Source: Desulforhabdus sp. TSK (lineage in GTDB: Bacteria > Desulfobacterota > Syntrophobacteria > Syntrophobacterales > Syntrophobacteraceae). From it: 36,629 nt of DNA. The DNA lies in assembly GCF_022836495.1 (NCBI RefSeq), contig NZ_BQXM01000045.1:1-36629 (forward strand), written 5' to 3'. Numbering within the stretch: the first letter of the stretch is position 1; each line of letters opens with the position of its first letter. Under the pieces are notes generated by a model that searched no databases, was not told the DNA's origin, and saw only the letters and a list, made by a program, of their open reading frames with translations. Shown here piece after piece: positions 8,004 to 14,760 of this stretch. A program made the position numbers and the translations under genes.

Positions 8004-8506
8004 GAAAAAGACCTGGCGTCGTGCCATGTGCCCAACTCCAACGACATGTTTATGCTCAAGCCAATCCCGGTGAGCTCTACCGAAAAGTGACAGGGCAAAT
8101 GGTTGGAGGCACCGTAGAATCTCTTGCCTATTCATACGGTTACCTGCTGTCGGTGCACCGACACCCCTTTTCTTATCCCGGCGCTCGACTCGTGGAACGT
8201 CACTATGGGAACGTGCATGATTCTGAGCCCTCATGCGTCGGGTAGCCCAGGATTCCGGGCAAGCACCGACGAGCTTTGAGGGACAACCCATCCCGAAGCA
8301 CGGGGATCGGCTCTCATAAGGGAAAGTTAAGGGACGGCGGCCCGGAAGCTCCAAGGACAATGCACATGAGTGTGCCGCCGTCCGCTTCAGTGACATGTTT
8401 GCATCGGCTTGAACCAGAAAAACGCCCAGCAGTACCTCTGCGCAACAGAAACGCATTATTTCATGGGCGTCCCCTAACTCTTCCCCATGGCAATACTTCT
8501 CCCCAA
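8004..8506. other. Gene-free stretch with an attC-like hairpin
   Basis: About 500 bases with no supportable gene; open frames on both strands (7992-8510 minus, 8276-8608 plus) look like chance. Inside, GGACGGCGGC (8332-8341) and GCCGCCGTCC (8374-8383) form a perfect 10-base inverted repeat around a 32-base loop. Its flanks, AAGTTAAG before and GCTTCAGTG after, resemble the L boxes of the attC family of gene cassettes (for example GAGTTAAGC...GGCTTGAAC in aadA-type sites). The outer core sites GTTRRRY/RYYYAAC are missing. Confidence 0.4.
8465..8479. repeat. Right arm of inverted repeat GGGCGTCCCC
   Basis: GGGCGTCCCCTAACT is the inverted partner of 6943-6957. Together the two arms bound 1,537 bases that include the VIT-like gene, the Y1 transposase remnant and the attC-like hairpin. 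Confidence 0.35.
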
Positions 8507-8944
8507 TCAAACGATGTGCGTAACCTCGACGTCACCCCAATGCGACTTGAGGTACTCGGCGACGAGCCGACGGTGACAGTGATCCGGCCTGTCCTCGCTG
8601 CAGAGTAGGCAGCCATCCGCAATCAAGTTGGGGTCAACCCCCTTTTCGATCTCCCGCTTGCGCAATAACTCGAGAAACTTCTGCTTGTACACGGCCCAGT
8701 CACCCCTGTTCTTCTTGTACTCGTCGAGAATGTCCTGCGTCGGGGCCAGCTCTGGTAAATGGACGTAGTCCATATGACAAATCTCGCGCAGGAAGAACTC
8801 TAGGTCATTGCGTTTTGCGAACCCCGCAAGTTGCGAGACGTTGTTGAGACGCACGTCCACAACCCGCTTCGCGCCGGATCGCTTCAGCTTGGTGAAGAAG
8901 TCTTCCGCGGACTTCTTGGTGAATCCAATGGTGAACAGTTTCAT
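8507..8944 (-). CDS. DUF488 family protein (second of two)
   Basis: A 145-residue DUF488 protein. The N-terminal TIGFTKKSAEDFF (residues 5-17) is the usual start. VVDVRLNNVSQLAGFAKR (residues 28-45) and the C-terminal CLLCSEDRPDHCHRRLVAEYL (about 112-132) hold the family's conserved Arg, the LLCSE strand and the CHRR motif. The fold is thought to be related to nucleases or DNA-modifying enzymes, but the reaction is unknown. It is the last gene of a three-gene operon, 27 bases after the other DUF488 gene. Two DUF488 copies next to each other differ strongly in sequence, which suggests a heteromeric or sequential function. Start ATG at 8944. Confidence 0.8.
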   Translation of the reverse strand: MKLFTIGFTKKSAEDFFTKLKRSGAKRVVDVRLNNVSQLAGFAKRNDLEFFLREICHMDYVHLPELAPTQDILDEYKKNRGDWAVYKQKFLELLRKREIEKGVDPNLIADGCLLCSEDRPDHCHRRLVAEYLKSHWGDVEVTHIV

Positions 8945-8971
8945 GATGATCGCTCCTGCTCGGCGAGGGCC

Positions 8972-9577
8972 TCATTGATCCACGTACGCAATTCTCTCTT
9001 CTCTCTTCTCGCAGGCCCTGGCCACTAGCTGATCGTCGATGCGGGACTTATCGTAGCTGCGGAACAGCTCTAACTGCCGAAGCCCCTCCTGATCAACCAG
9101 CCTTAACATGGTCTGCTCCTGCGACTCGGTGCTGCCGTCCGCGAGGATATGGACAACGGACACCCCTCTCTGCTCCAGAGCGCGGCTGACCAACAATGTA
9201 CGGTGGCAGTCCAGTGGTTCCTTCTCTGCGCACATCAGCGCGATGCGGTACTTCTGCGCCCCGCTCAACACACGTTCGATGCCTGCCTTGAAAAGCGAAG
9301 TCTTGGCTAAGCGAGCATAGCGGACCTTACCGCCTTCGTAACAAGAGGGGTCGCCTGGTCGAGCGCCCAGTTCCTTGCCGACGAAGACATAAGCAATGCC
9401 TCGCTTTTTCAACTCGGCCGACAGGGTGTCCTTGTTGAACTGGGGGTTATGGCTACTGAACGGGCTGGAGCGGACATCCGCGATAGCGGTCACCCCGTTT
9501 CTTTCGAGGAGATCGAGAAACTTCTCGATCGTGTGGGCGGAATGCCCCACAGTGTAAATGATGATCGGACTGCTCAT
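8972..9577 (-). CDS. DUF488 family protein (first of two)
   Basis: A 201-residue DUF488 protein with the longer domain version: YTVGHSAHTIEKFLDLL at the N-terminus, IADVRSSPFSSHNPQFNKD (residues about 32-50), GKELGARPGDPSCYEGGKV (about 67-85) and ALMCAEKEPLDCHR (about 112-125). It has an extra C-terminal arm of about 55 charged residues not seen in the second copy. Its ATG overlaps the stop of the dual-OB gene (ATGA), and it is followed by the second DUF488 gene, so the three form one translationally coupled operon. Enzyme activity is unknown; nucleic-acid binding or processing is suggested only by the neighbour. Confidence 0.8.
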   Translation of the reverse strand: MSSPIIIYTVGHSAHTIEKFLDLLERNGVTAIADVRSSPFSSHNPQFNKDTLSAELKKRGIAYVFVGKELGARPGDPSCYEGGKVRYARLAKTSLFKAGIERVLSGAQKYRIALMCAEKEPLDCHRTLLVSRALEQRGVSVVHILADGSTESQEQTMLRLVDQEGLRQLELFRSYDKSRIDDQLVARACEKREERIAYVDQ

Positions 9578-10281
9578 GGCAGTGTGCCTTCACGTTGGAT
9601 GACCGCCGCCACAAGCTTGTAGCGACAAAACTCTCCGTTCTGCTTCTGCATGGGCTCACCGAGGCTCACACAGAGGCAGCATTCACCGAGCATGTAGGTT
9701 CCATCAGGCCGCGCTTTGTAGTTGCGTTCAACGATCGGGTCGGTCACCCAAAGCGCATACTGGATGCCACGATGCTGAAAGTCAGCCAGCACTCTGCGCT
9801 TGGGATTCCCAAAAGCCGCCCCTGGCGCGAACACCCTAAGTTCCAGGTTAGGGACACGGATCAGGACGAGGGAGTTCGGCAATGCATCTGCATCGGCTTG
9901 AAGAATCTCGTCGTTCGCGCCGTTGTACGTGCTGCGAGTATTAGTCCACAGGGTTACCGGGTTCTCGACATAGCGCTGAAGCTCTGCCCAACCGACCTGA
10001 CGGACTTTCGTCCAGTAGTAACCAGGATCTAGCAACCAGTTCTCCGACTGGCAGGCATGCGGCTGATGCCGGATCAACGGAACATCGATGGTGTCAAGCA
10101 CTCGGGGGTCGCTGCCATCCTGGTACTGGCGCTCGTCTTCGGAGACTTCCTCGGTCGGCCTCGCGCTCACGGGTCTGATCCAGGGACCGGGACCGGTGTC
10201 AAGCACTTCCCGTCCGGCCACGCAACGGCCGGACATCTTCTTGGAGTTGGCAAGGCAAAGGATGCGCTTTACGACAGGCAT
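9574..10281 (-). CDS. Dual OB-domain protein linked to DUF488 genes
   Basis: A 235-residue protein starting MPVVKRILCLANSKKMSGRC and GPWIRPVS near residue 33, the signature of the dual OB-domain family that occurs beside DUF488 genes. OB folds bind nucleic acid, so the protein may deliver the DUF488 partners to DNA or RNA. The second half (ARPDGTYMLGECCLCVSLGEP, about 190-210) looks like the second OB barrel. ATG at 10281 has AAAGGAGT upstream with ideal spacing. It is the first gene beside the integron integrase remnant and begins 19 bases after a GTTGGGC core site, as the first cassette of an integron would. Function in the cell is not known to me. Confidence 0.7.
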   Translation of the reverse strand: MPVVKRILCLANSKKMSGRCVAGREVLDTGPGPWIRPVSARPTEEVSEDERQYQDGSDPRVLDTIDVPLIRHQPHACQSENWLLDPGYYWTKVRQVGWAELQRYVENPVTLWTNTRSTYNGANDEILQADADALPNSLVLIRVPNLELRVFAPGAAFGNPKRRVLADFQHRGIQYALWVTDPIVERNYKARPDGTYMLGECCLCVSLGEPMQKQNGEFCRYKLVAAVIQREGTLP

Positions 10282-10299
10282 TCACGAACTCCTTTTGAG

Positions 10300-10306
10300 G
10301 CCCAAC
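10300..10306 (-). repeat. Candidate attI/first-cassette junction (GTTGGGC)
   Basis: On the minus strand this is a perfect GTTRRRY core site located between the integrase gene start and the first leftward gene, 19 bases before that gene's start codon. This is the expected position of the attI recombination point. A seven-base motif occurs often by chance, so the support is its position, not its sequence alone. Confidence 0.45.
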
Positions 10307-10329
10307 CATTGATTATCAGGCACTTTCGC

Positions 10330-10388
10330 TCTGATATTGTGGTATTGACGGCCTTTTTAGGCGATTTCGCCTCGAGTTCAATATCAGA
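10330..10388. repeat. Inverted repeat in the attI/promoter region
   Basis: TCTGATATTG (10330-10339) and CAATATCAGA (10379-10388) are perfect 10-base inverted copies. Between them lies a second palindrome, GGCGA-TT-TCGCC at 10360-10371. The element sits between the divergent integrase gene and the first leftward gene, where attI and cassette promoters normally lie. It could be integrase-binding sites, a regulator site or a transcript hairpin. Confidence 0.45.
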
Positions 10389-10533
10389 GATTCCGATCCC
10401 ACACATGAAATGAAAAGAGCGGTCGGCGAAAGTGGAAATAGCACAGGAAACGTTGAATTCATATGGCATTATGAGAATGATTTCAGATGATTGAACTAAG
10501 TGAGACCATACTTGAAAAAAGAGGAGCGTGTCA

Positions 10534-11004
10534 ATGAAAAAGACACCCCGCCTTCTCGATGAAGTTCGAGATGTGATGCGCCTTCACCACTATTCCATCC
10601 ATGCTGAGCGGGCTTATTGCGACTGGATCAAGCGATGCGTACTCCGCCACCGAATGACGTCACGGGTCGATATCAAGGGGGTGAAGCAAAGATTGAGGAA
10701 TTTCTCACTCTCATCTTGCTGTAGAAGGGCAAGTCGCTCCATCAACTCAGAATCAGTCCATGAATGCCTTGGTTTTCCTCTACAGGAAGGTCTTGAAAGA
10801 GCCCCTGGAGGGTGTCGTCGACGCGGTTCGCGCCCCTAGGAAGGTAATTTTCCCGTCGTCATGACTCGCGAGGAGGTCGCCAGGGTCATCCCCCTTCTGA
10901 ACGGCGCGCCGCAGCTCATGGTCAAGCTGCTCTACGGAAGCGGTCTGCGCATCATGGAAGCTCGGCCGCGGGTGCAGGATTGCGGGAACCTGGATTTCGC
11001 GAAC
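10534..11004 (+). pseudogene. Truncated integron-type tyrosine integrase (intI remnant)
   Basis: Start ATG at 10534 with GAGGAG seven bases upstream. Pieces in three frames together read like an integron integrase: RLLDEVRDVMRLHHYSIHAE then YCDWIKR; GEAKIEEFLT; HLAVEGQVAPSTQNQSMNAL then VFLYRKVL; VVMTREEVARVIPLLNG; LLYGSGLRIMEA then RVQD. Frame changes are needed near 10680 (within GGGGG), near 10710, and near 10850 (within TTTT). The similarity ends near 11004, before the GntR gene. The N-terminal core-binding domain and the first catalytic Arg (SGLR) remain; the HxxR, H and Tyr residues are missing, so it is inactive. A general phage integrase is less likely given the MNALVFLYR and VVMTREEV motifs. 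Confidence 0.75.
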
Positions 11005-11066
11005 ACCCTCTCAGCAGTTGAAGTTCCCCGGATTCATTCAAGCATAGAGAACGATCCCCGCCATTC

Positions 11067-11786
11067 TCATTCTCTTTCCCGCTCGCGAAAAAAATCGATG
11101 ACGAAGGTGATGTGCTTGCGCATGGCTGCGGTGGCTGCCTCGGGGTCGCGTTTGCGGATAGCTTCCACAATGGACTCGTGCTGCTCGATGACCCGGTCCA
11201 GGTTGGACGGGTCCGAATAGAGGTGCTGCAGGTTCTCCTTGATGCCGAAGAAGAGCAGGTCGTAGAAGCTCCTCATGATGTGAATCTGAACAAGGTTGCG
11301 GGTGGCGTAGGCGATGGCCATGTGGAAAGAAAGGTCGGCGTTGCTCCCCAGGCCTTCCTTCCCGCTTTTTATCTCCTCGATCATCTGCGCCAGGCTTTTT
11401 ATCAGTTCCTGAAGATCTTCTTCAGTGGCGCGCCGGGCGGCCAGGGCCACGGCATTGCATTCCAGCCCCAGGCGCACTTCCAGAAGGTCCTGGAGGCTCA
11501 CGTCGTGGCCGTTGATGACGGCGGCCAAGGGGTTCTTGTCTGCGTCGTCGGCGGGGGAGTTCACGAAGGTTCCCTGCCCCTGCCGATGTTCCAGCAAACC
11601 CATGGCCACAAGCTTGTTGAGGGCTTCCCGGACGGTGGGGCGGCTGACCCCCATGCTCTGGGCCAGCTCGCGCTCGGTCATCAACTGGTCGCCGGGCTTG
11701 AGCTGCCCCTTGAAGATGAGCTCCTTCAACTGCTCAAAGACCTGGTCGGAGATGCGTTTGGGTTTGATGAGCTTCAGAGTGATCAT
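11067..11786 (-). CDS. FadR-family GntR regulator of the lactate genes (LldR/PdhR-like)
   Basis: 239 residues: an N-terminal winged helix (residues 10-75, with RISDQVFEQLKELI and LMTERELAQSMGVSRPTVRE) and a C-terminal FCD ligand-binding domain (about 95-225). The FCD domain holds the likely metal/ligand ligands in LSFHMAIA, EQHESI and RKHI. Its start overlaps the stop of the glcF-like gene (ATGA), so it is in the operon it probably controls. FadR-type proteins bind TGGT-nnn-ACCA, and two such sites lie between the divergent arms of this locus (14542-14552 and 14707-14719). Lactate is the likely inducer by analogy with LldR; glycolate or pyruvate are alternatives. Confidence 0.8.
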   Translation of the reverse strand: MITLKLIKPKRISDQVFEQLKELIFKGQLKPGDQLMTERELAQSMGVSRPTVREALNKLVAMGLLEHRQGQGTFVNSPADDADKNPLAAVINGHDVSLQDLLEVRLGLECNAVALAARRATEEDLQELIKSLAQMIEEIKSGKEGLGSNADLSFHMAIAYATRNLVQIHIMRSFYDLLFFGIKENLQHLYSDPSNLDRVIEQHESIVEAIRKRDPEAATAAMRKHITFVIDFFRERERE

Positions 11787-13084
11787 TTTTTGTCCAATGA
11801 TTCCGCATAAACTTCGATGGCATGCTTCACTTCCACCCGGTCCCCCGCCTGAGAGAGCATGTCGGAAATCTGCAGCATGCAGGCCGGGCAGCTCGTGGCC
11901 ACCACCGAGGCGCCTGAATCGGCGATGTTGTCGCGCTTGTGCTTTCCGATGGCCGAGGAAAGGTCATAGTGCTGCAAATTGAAGCTTCCTCCGCACCCGC
12001 AGCACTTGTCGGCCTCTTTCATTTCCTTGAACCGGTAGGCCGGGCTGGCCTGGAGGACTGTGCGGGGCTGCGCCGCGATGCCCAAAGACTTCTTTAAATG
12101 GCATGGATCATGGTAGGTGATCAAGGGTTTTTCGCCGCCTTCTCCCGACCCGCTTGCCTTCACCCCCAGTTTTTCCACCAGGAACTGGGAGATATCCATG
12201 GTCTTCCCGGCAAGGGTCTTCACCTGCTCCAGCTCCGGCGGGCTGAGCTCCTCCGCCAGGGTGGGCCACAGCTTCTTGATGGTGGAGGTGCAGGTGGCGC
12301 AGGCCGTGATGAGGACATCGAGATCCTGGGAGGCCAATCCCTTCAGATTGTGGCGCACCAGCTTGTTGTAGGTTTCCGTGTCCCCCGAGGAGAGCGCCGG
12401 GATACCGCAGCAGCCGACTTCCCTGGGGATGAAGACACCCACCCCGTGGTGCTCCAGCGTGCGCAGCACGGCATGACCGATGCGCGGGAAAACCTTGTCG
12501 ATGACGCACCCCATGAAGAGGCCGGCTTTCAGCCCCGATGCCCCTGCCGGCGTGTCCAGGAAGGGGACGGCCCGGTGAAAGGGTTGGGGAGCAAGGGAGC
12601 TGAAGTGGCGGTCTCCCAGGGGAGAAACGAAACGGGCGCAGGAAGTTCCCAGGAGCTCGTCCACGGGCTTGATGAAAATCCCCTGGAGCCTGGATCCCCA
12701 TTCCATGAGCTGGTCGAAGAGCTCCGGCTGAGCGAGCATCTTGCGGAAAATGATCTTCTTCAGCGGGCTGAGGCCGACATAGTTGGTGATGACGGCACGC
12801 GCCTTGATGAAGATATCCAGGACCTTGACGCCGCTCGGGCAGTTGGCGGCGCAGGATCCGCAGAGGAGGCACCGGGAGAGGCGTTCCTGGACGCCCGTGG
12901 AGTCCTTGAACATTTCCTGGAGCAGGCCGTCCAGCAGGGCCAGCTTGCCCCGGGCGACGTCCGATTCCCGCCCCGTTTCCGCAAAGACGGGGCACACTGA
13001 CTGGCACATGCCGCAACGCATGCAGACGACGAGCTGGTCTTCCACCTGTTTGAGGAGCTGAGCGAGCTTCTTCATGTCCTGCAT
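11783..13084 (-). CDS. Iron-sulfur subunit of D-lactate/glycolate dehydrogenase (GlcF-like)
   Basis: 433 residues. Two ferredoxin motifs come first: CMRCGMCQSVCPVF (about residues 18-31) and CLLCGSCAANCPSG (72-85). Two CCG domains follow: GCVID...GCCGIPALSSGD with TACATCTST, then YHDPCHLKKSLG and KCCGCGGSFNLQ with TSCPACMLQ. This is the standard GlcF build for passing electrons from the flavin subunit towards the membrane quinone pool or other carriers. The gene begins two bases after the stop of the FAD subunit gene and overlaps the regulator gene at its end. In Desulfovibrio vulgaris a matching pair serves D-lactate oxidation; glycolate use is the alternative. Confidence 0.85.
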   Translation of the reverse strand: MQDMKKLAQLLKQVEDQLVVCMRCGMCQSVCPVFAETGRESDVARGKLALLDGLLQEMFKDSTGVQERLSRCLLCGSCAANCPSGVKVLDIFIKARAVITNYVGLSPLKKIIFRKMLAQPELFDQLMEWGSRLQGIFIKPVDELLGTSCARFVSPLGDRHFSSLAPQPFHRAVPFLDTPAGASGLKAGLFMGCVIDKVFPRIGHAVLRTLEHHGVGVFIPREVGCCGIPALSSGDTETYNKLVRHNLKGLASQDLDVLITACATCTSTIKKLWPTLAEELSPPELEQVKTLAGKTMDISQFLVEKLGVKASGSGEGGEKPLITYHDPCHLKKSLGIAAQPRTVLQASPAYRFKEMKEADKCCGCGGSFNLQHYDLSSAIGKHKRDNIADSGASVVATSCPACMLQISDMLSQAGDRVEVKHAIEVYAESLDKK

Positions 13085-13086
13085 GG

Positions 13087-14466
13087 TTATTCTCCTATGA
13101 TCTTACCGGGATTCAGGATCCCCTTGGGGTCCAGCGCAGCCTTGATGCGGCGGGAGTAGAGCATCGTGCCCCTGCTGGTTTCCTTTTCCAGGTAGCGGGA
13201 CTTGGCCAGGCCGATGCCGTGCTCGCCCGAAAGCGTGCCGCCCAGGGACAGGGCCTTGTCGAAAATGGCGTCGATGGCCGATTCCACCCGGTGCCACTCG
13301 TCCTTGTTCCGCTTGTCCGTGAGGATCGTGGGGTGGAGGTTGCCGTCGCCGGCGTGCCCGAAGGTGCCGATGGTCAATTGGTATTCCCGTGCGATGTCCT
13401 CGATGGATCGAATCATGGCCGGGATCTTGCTCCGGGGTACCGTGGCGTCTTCCAGGACGGTGGTCGGCTTCACCCTGGAGAGGGCCGAAAGCGCGGCCCG
13501 CCGGGCCTCCCACACCTTGTCGCGCTCGGCGGCATCCTGGGCGACGCGAACGCTCATGGCCCCCATCTGCCGGCACAGGGCTTCCACCTTCTCGGCATCC
13601 TCCTCCACCTGCACGGGATGGCCGTCGACCTCGATGAGGAGGAGGGCGGCGGCGTCCACGGGAAGCCCCGCATGGCTGAAATCCTCCACGGCGCGGATGG
13701 TGAAATTGTCCATGAATTCGAGAGTCACCGGGACGATGCGATGGGCAATGATGGCCGAGACCGTTTCCGAAGCCTTGTTCATGTCGCTGAATATCGCCAT
13801 CATGGCCTTCTTGGCGGGGGGCATGGGAATGAGCTTCAACGTGATCTTGTCGAACACGCCGAGGGTGCCTTCGGATCCCACCAGGAGTCCGCCCAGGTTG
13901 TAGCCGGTCACGCACTTGACCGTCCGGGCGCCGGCCTTCACCAAATCCCCGTTCACGTCGAAGAATTCCAGGCCCATGACATAATCCCGAGTGACTCCGT
14001 AGCGCAGTCCCCGCAGTCCGCCCGCATTTTCCGCCACGTTGCCGCCGAGGGTGGAAACCGCCTGGCTGCCGGGATCGGGGGGATAAAAGAGCCCCTTCGC
14101 CTCCACCGCCGCAGCGAATTTGGCCGTCACGACCCCGGGCTCCACCACCGCGTAGAGGTCTCCTTCGTTGATCTCGATGATCCTGTTGAGGGCGTTGGTG
14201 AGGACAACCACGCCTCCCGTCTTGGGGATGGTCCCTCCGCTCAGGTTGGTGCCGGCCCCCCTCACGGTCAGCGGCAAACCATGCTCATTGCACAGAGCCA
14301 CCACCCTCCCGAGGGCTTCGCTCGAGGTGGGCCGAAGGACGAGGGCGGGAAGCACCGGTTCGAGGACTGCGGCATCATAGGAATAGGTTGCCCGATCCGT
14401 TTCGTCCTGAAAGACGTTGTCCTTGCCCACAACCTTCTCAAATTCCTTGATCAAAGCTTTCATCAT
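13087..14466 (-). CDS. FAD-linked D-lactate/glycolate dehydrogenase (GlcD/Dld-II-like)
   Basis: 459 residues of the vanillyl-alcohol-oxidase superfamily. The FAD-binding domain (about 35-210) shows VRGAGTNLSGGTIPKTGG and DPGSQAVSTLGGNVAENAGG. The C-terminal FAD-oxidase domain shows GTFGHAGDGNLHPTIL (about 371-386) and GTLSGEHGIGLAKSRYL (about 412-428), with the His residues used for metal and substrate. It oxidises a 2-hydroxy acid to the 2-oxo acid; lactate fits best, because a lactate permease and L-lactate enzyme lie divergently. It is the first gene of the leftward operon glcD-glcF-regulator. Start ATG at 14466, with GAGAGGACC upstream. Confidence 0.85.
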   Translation of the reverse strand: MMKALIKEFEKVVGKDNVFQDETDRATYSYDAAVLEPVLPALVLRPTSSEALGRVVALCNEHGLPLTVRGAGTNLSGGTIPKTGGVVVLTNALNRIIEINEGDLYAVVEPGVVTAKFAAAVEAKGLFYPPDPGSQAVSTLGGNVAENAGGLRGLRYGVTRDYVMGLEFFDVNGDLVKAGARTVKCVTGYNLGGLLVGSEGTLGVFDKITLKLIPMPPAKKAMMAIFSDMNKASETVSAIIAHRIVPVTLEFMDNFTIRAVEDFSHAGLPVDAAALLLIEVDGHPVQVEEDAEKVEALCRQMGAMSVRVAQDAAERDKVWEARRAALSALSRVKPTTVLEDATVPRSKIPAMIRSIEDIAREYQLTIGTFGHAGDGNLHPTILTDKRNKDEWHRVESAIDAIFDKALSLGGTLSGEHGIGLAKSRYLEKETSRGTMLYSRRIKAALDPKGILNPGKIIGE

Positions 14467-14541
14467 GGTCCTCTCTCCGTCTGATTTGTGCCGCGCGTTC
14501 TTTCTCCCCCGCCAAGGGTCTTCACTATTTGGTTGTTTTAA

Positions 14542-14552
14542 TGGTCATACCA
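14542..14552. promoter_or_regulatory. GntR (FadR-type) operator 1
   Basis: TGGT-CAT-ACCA matches the FadR-subfamily consensus TGGTnnnACCA. It lies 76 bases upstream of the glcD-like start, in the divergent control region, and fits repression of the leftward arm by the GntR protein at 11067-11786. Confidence 0.65.
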
Positions 14553-14662
14553 AAAGTTCATTTAACCTATGAAGCCTGACGTGTCGCCGTTTCTTCGCTC
14601 CAAGCGTAGCAACAGGCTCTGATAGATGTCAATAAAAAAAGTTTTCATGACCAATTTTTTTC

Positions 14663-14691
14663 TTGACATCCCTATTTCAGTTTTGTCTAAT
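14663..14691 (+). promoter_or_regulatory. Predicted promoter of the lldP-lut operon
   Basis: TTGACA (14663-14668), a 17-base spacer, and TCTAAT (14686-14691) make a near-consensus sigma70-type promoter reading right. Transcription would begin near 14698. A half operator, ATGACCAAT, lies at 14647-14655 just before the -35 box, and the perfect operator 2 follows the start point. Confidence 0.65.
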
Positions 14692-14706
14692 CGCGAAAAA
14701 AGAAGA

Positions 14707-14719
14707 TTGGTCTTACCAA
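14707..14719. promoter_or_regulatory. GntR (FadR-type) operator 2
   Basis: TTGGT-CTT-ACCAA is a perfect 5+5 base palindrome of the LldR/PdhR type. It lies about ten bases after the predicted transcription start of lldP, where a bound repressor would block RNA polymerase. Confidence 0.7.
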
Positions 14720-14760
14720 ATGTTGGAAGGGATCGCCATTATCAAAGGAGATGTGACACC

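Noticed and set aside
7992-8510. Minus-strand frame over the attC-like hairpin
   Set aside because: Covers repeat-like DNA; residues such as SLKRTAAHSCA come from the hairpin itself.
10269-10469. 66-codon minus-strand frame before the dual-OB gene
   Set aside because: Runs through the inverted repeats and the core site and has no ribosome site; likely non-coding attI region.
14626-14760. Longer start for lldP
   Set aside because: Would place coding sequence over the promoter and operator; ATG 14761 has a good ribosome site and the family N-terminus.
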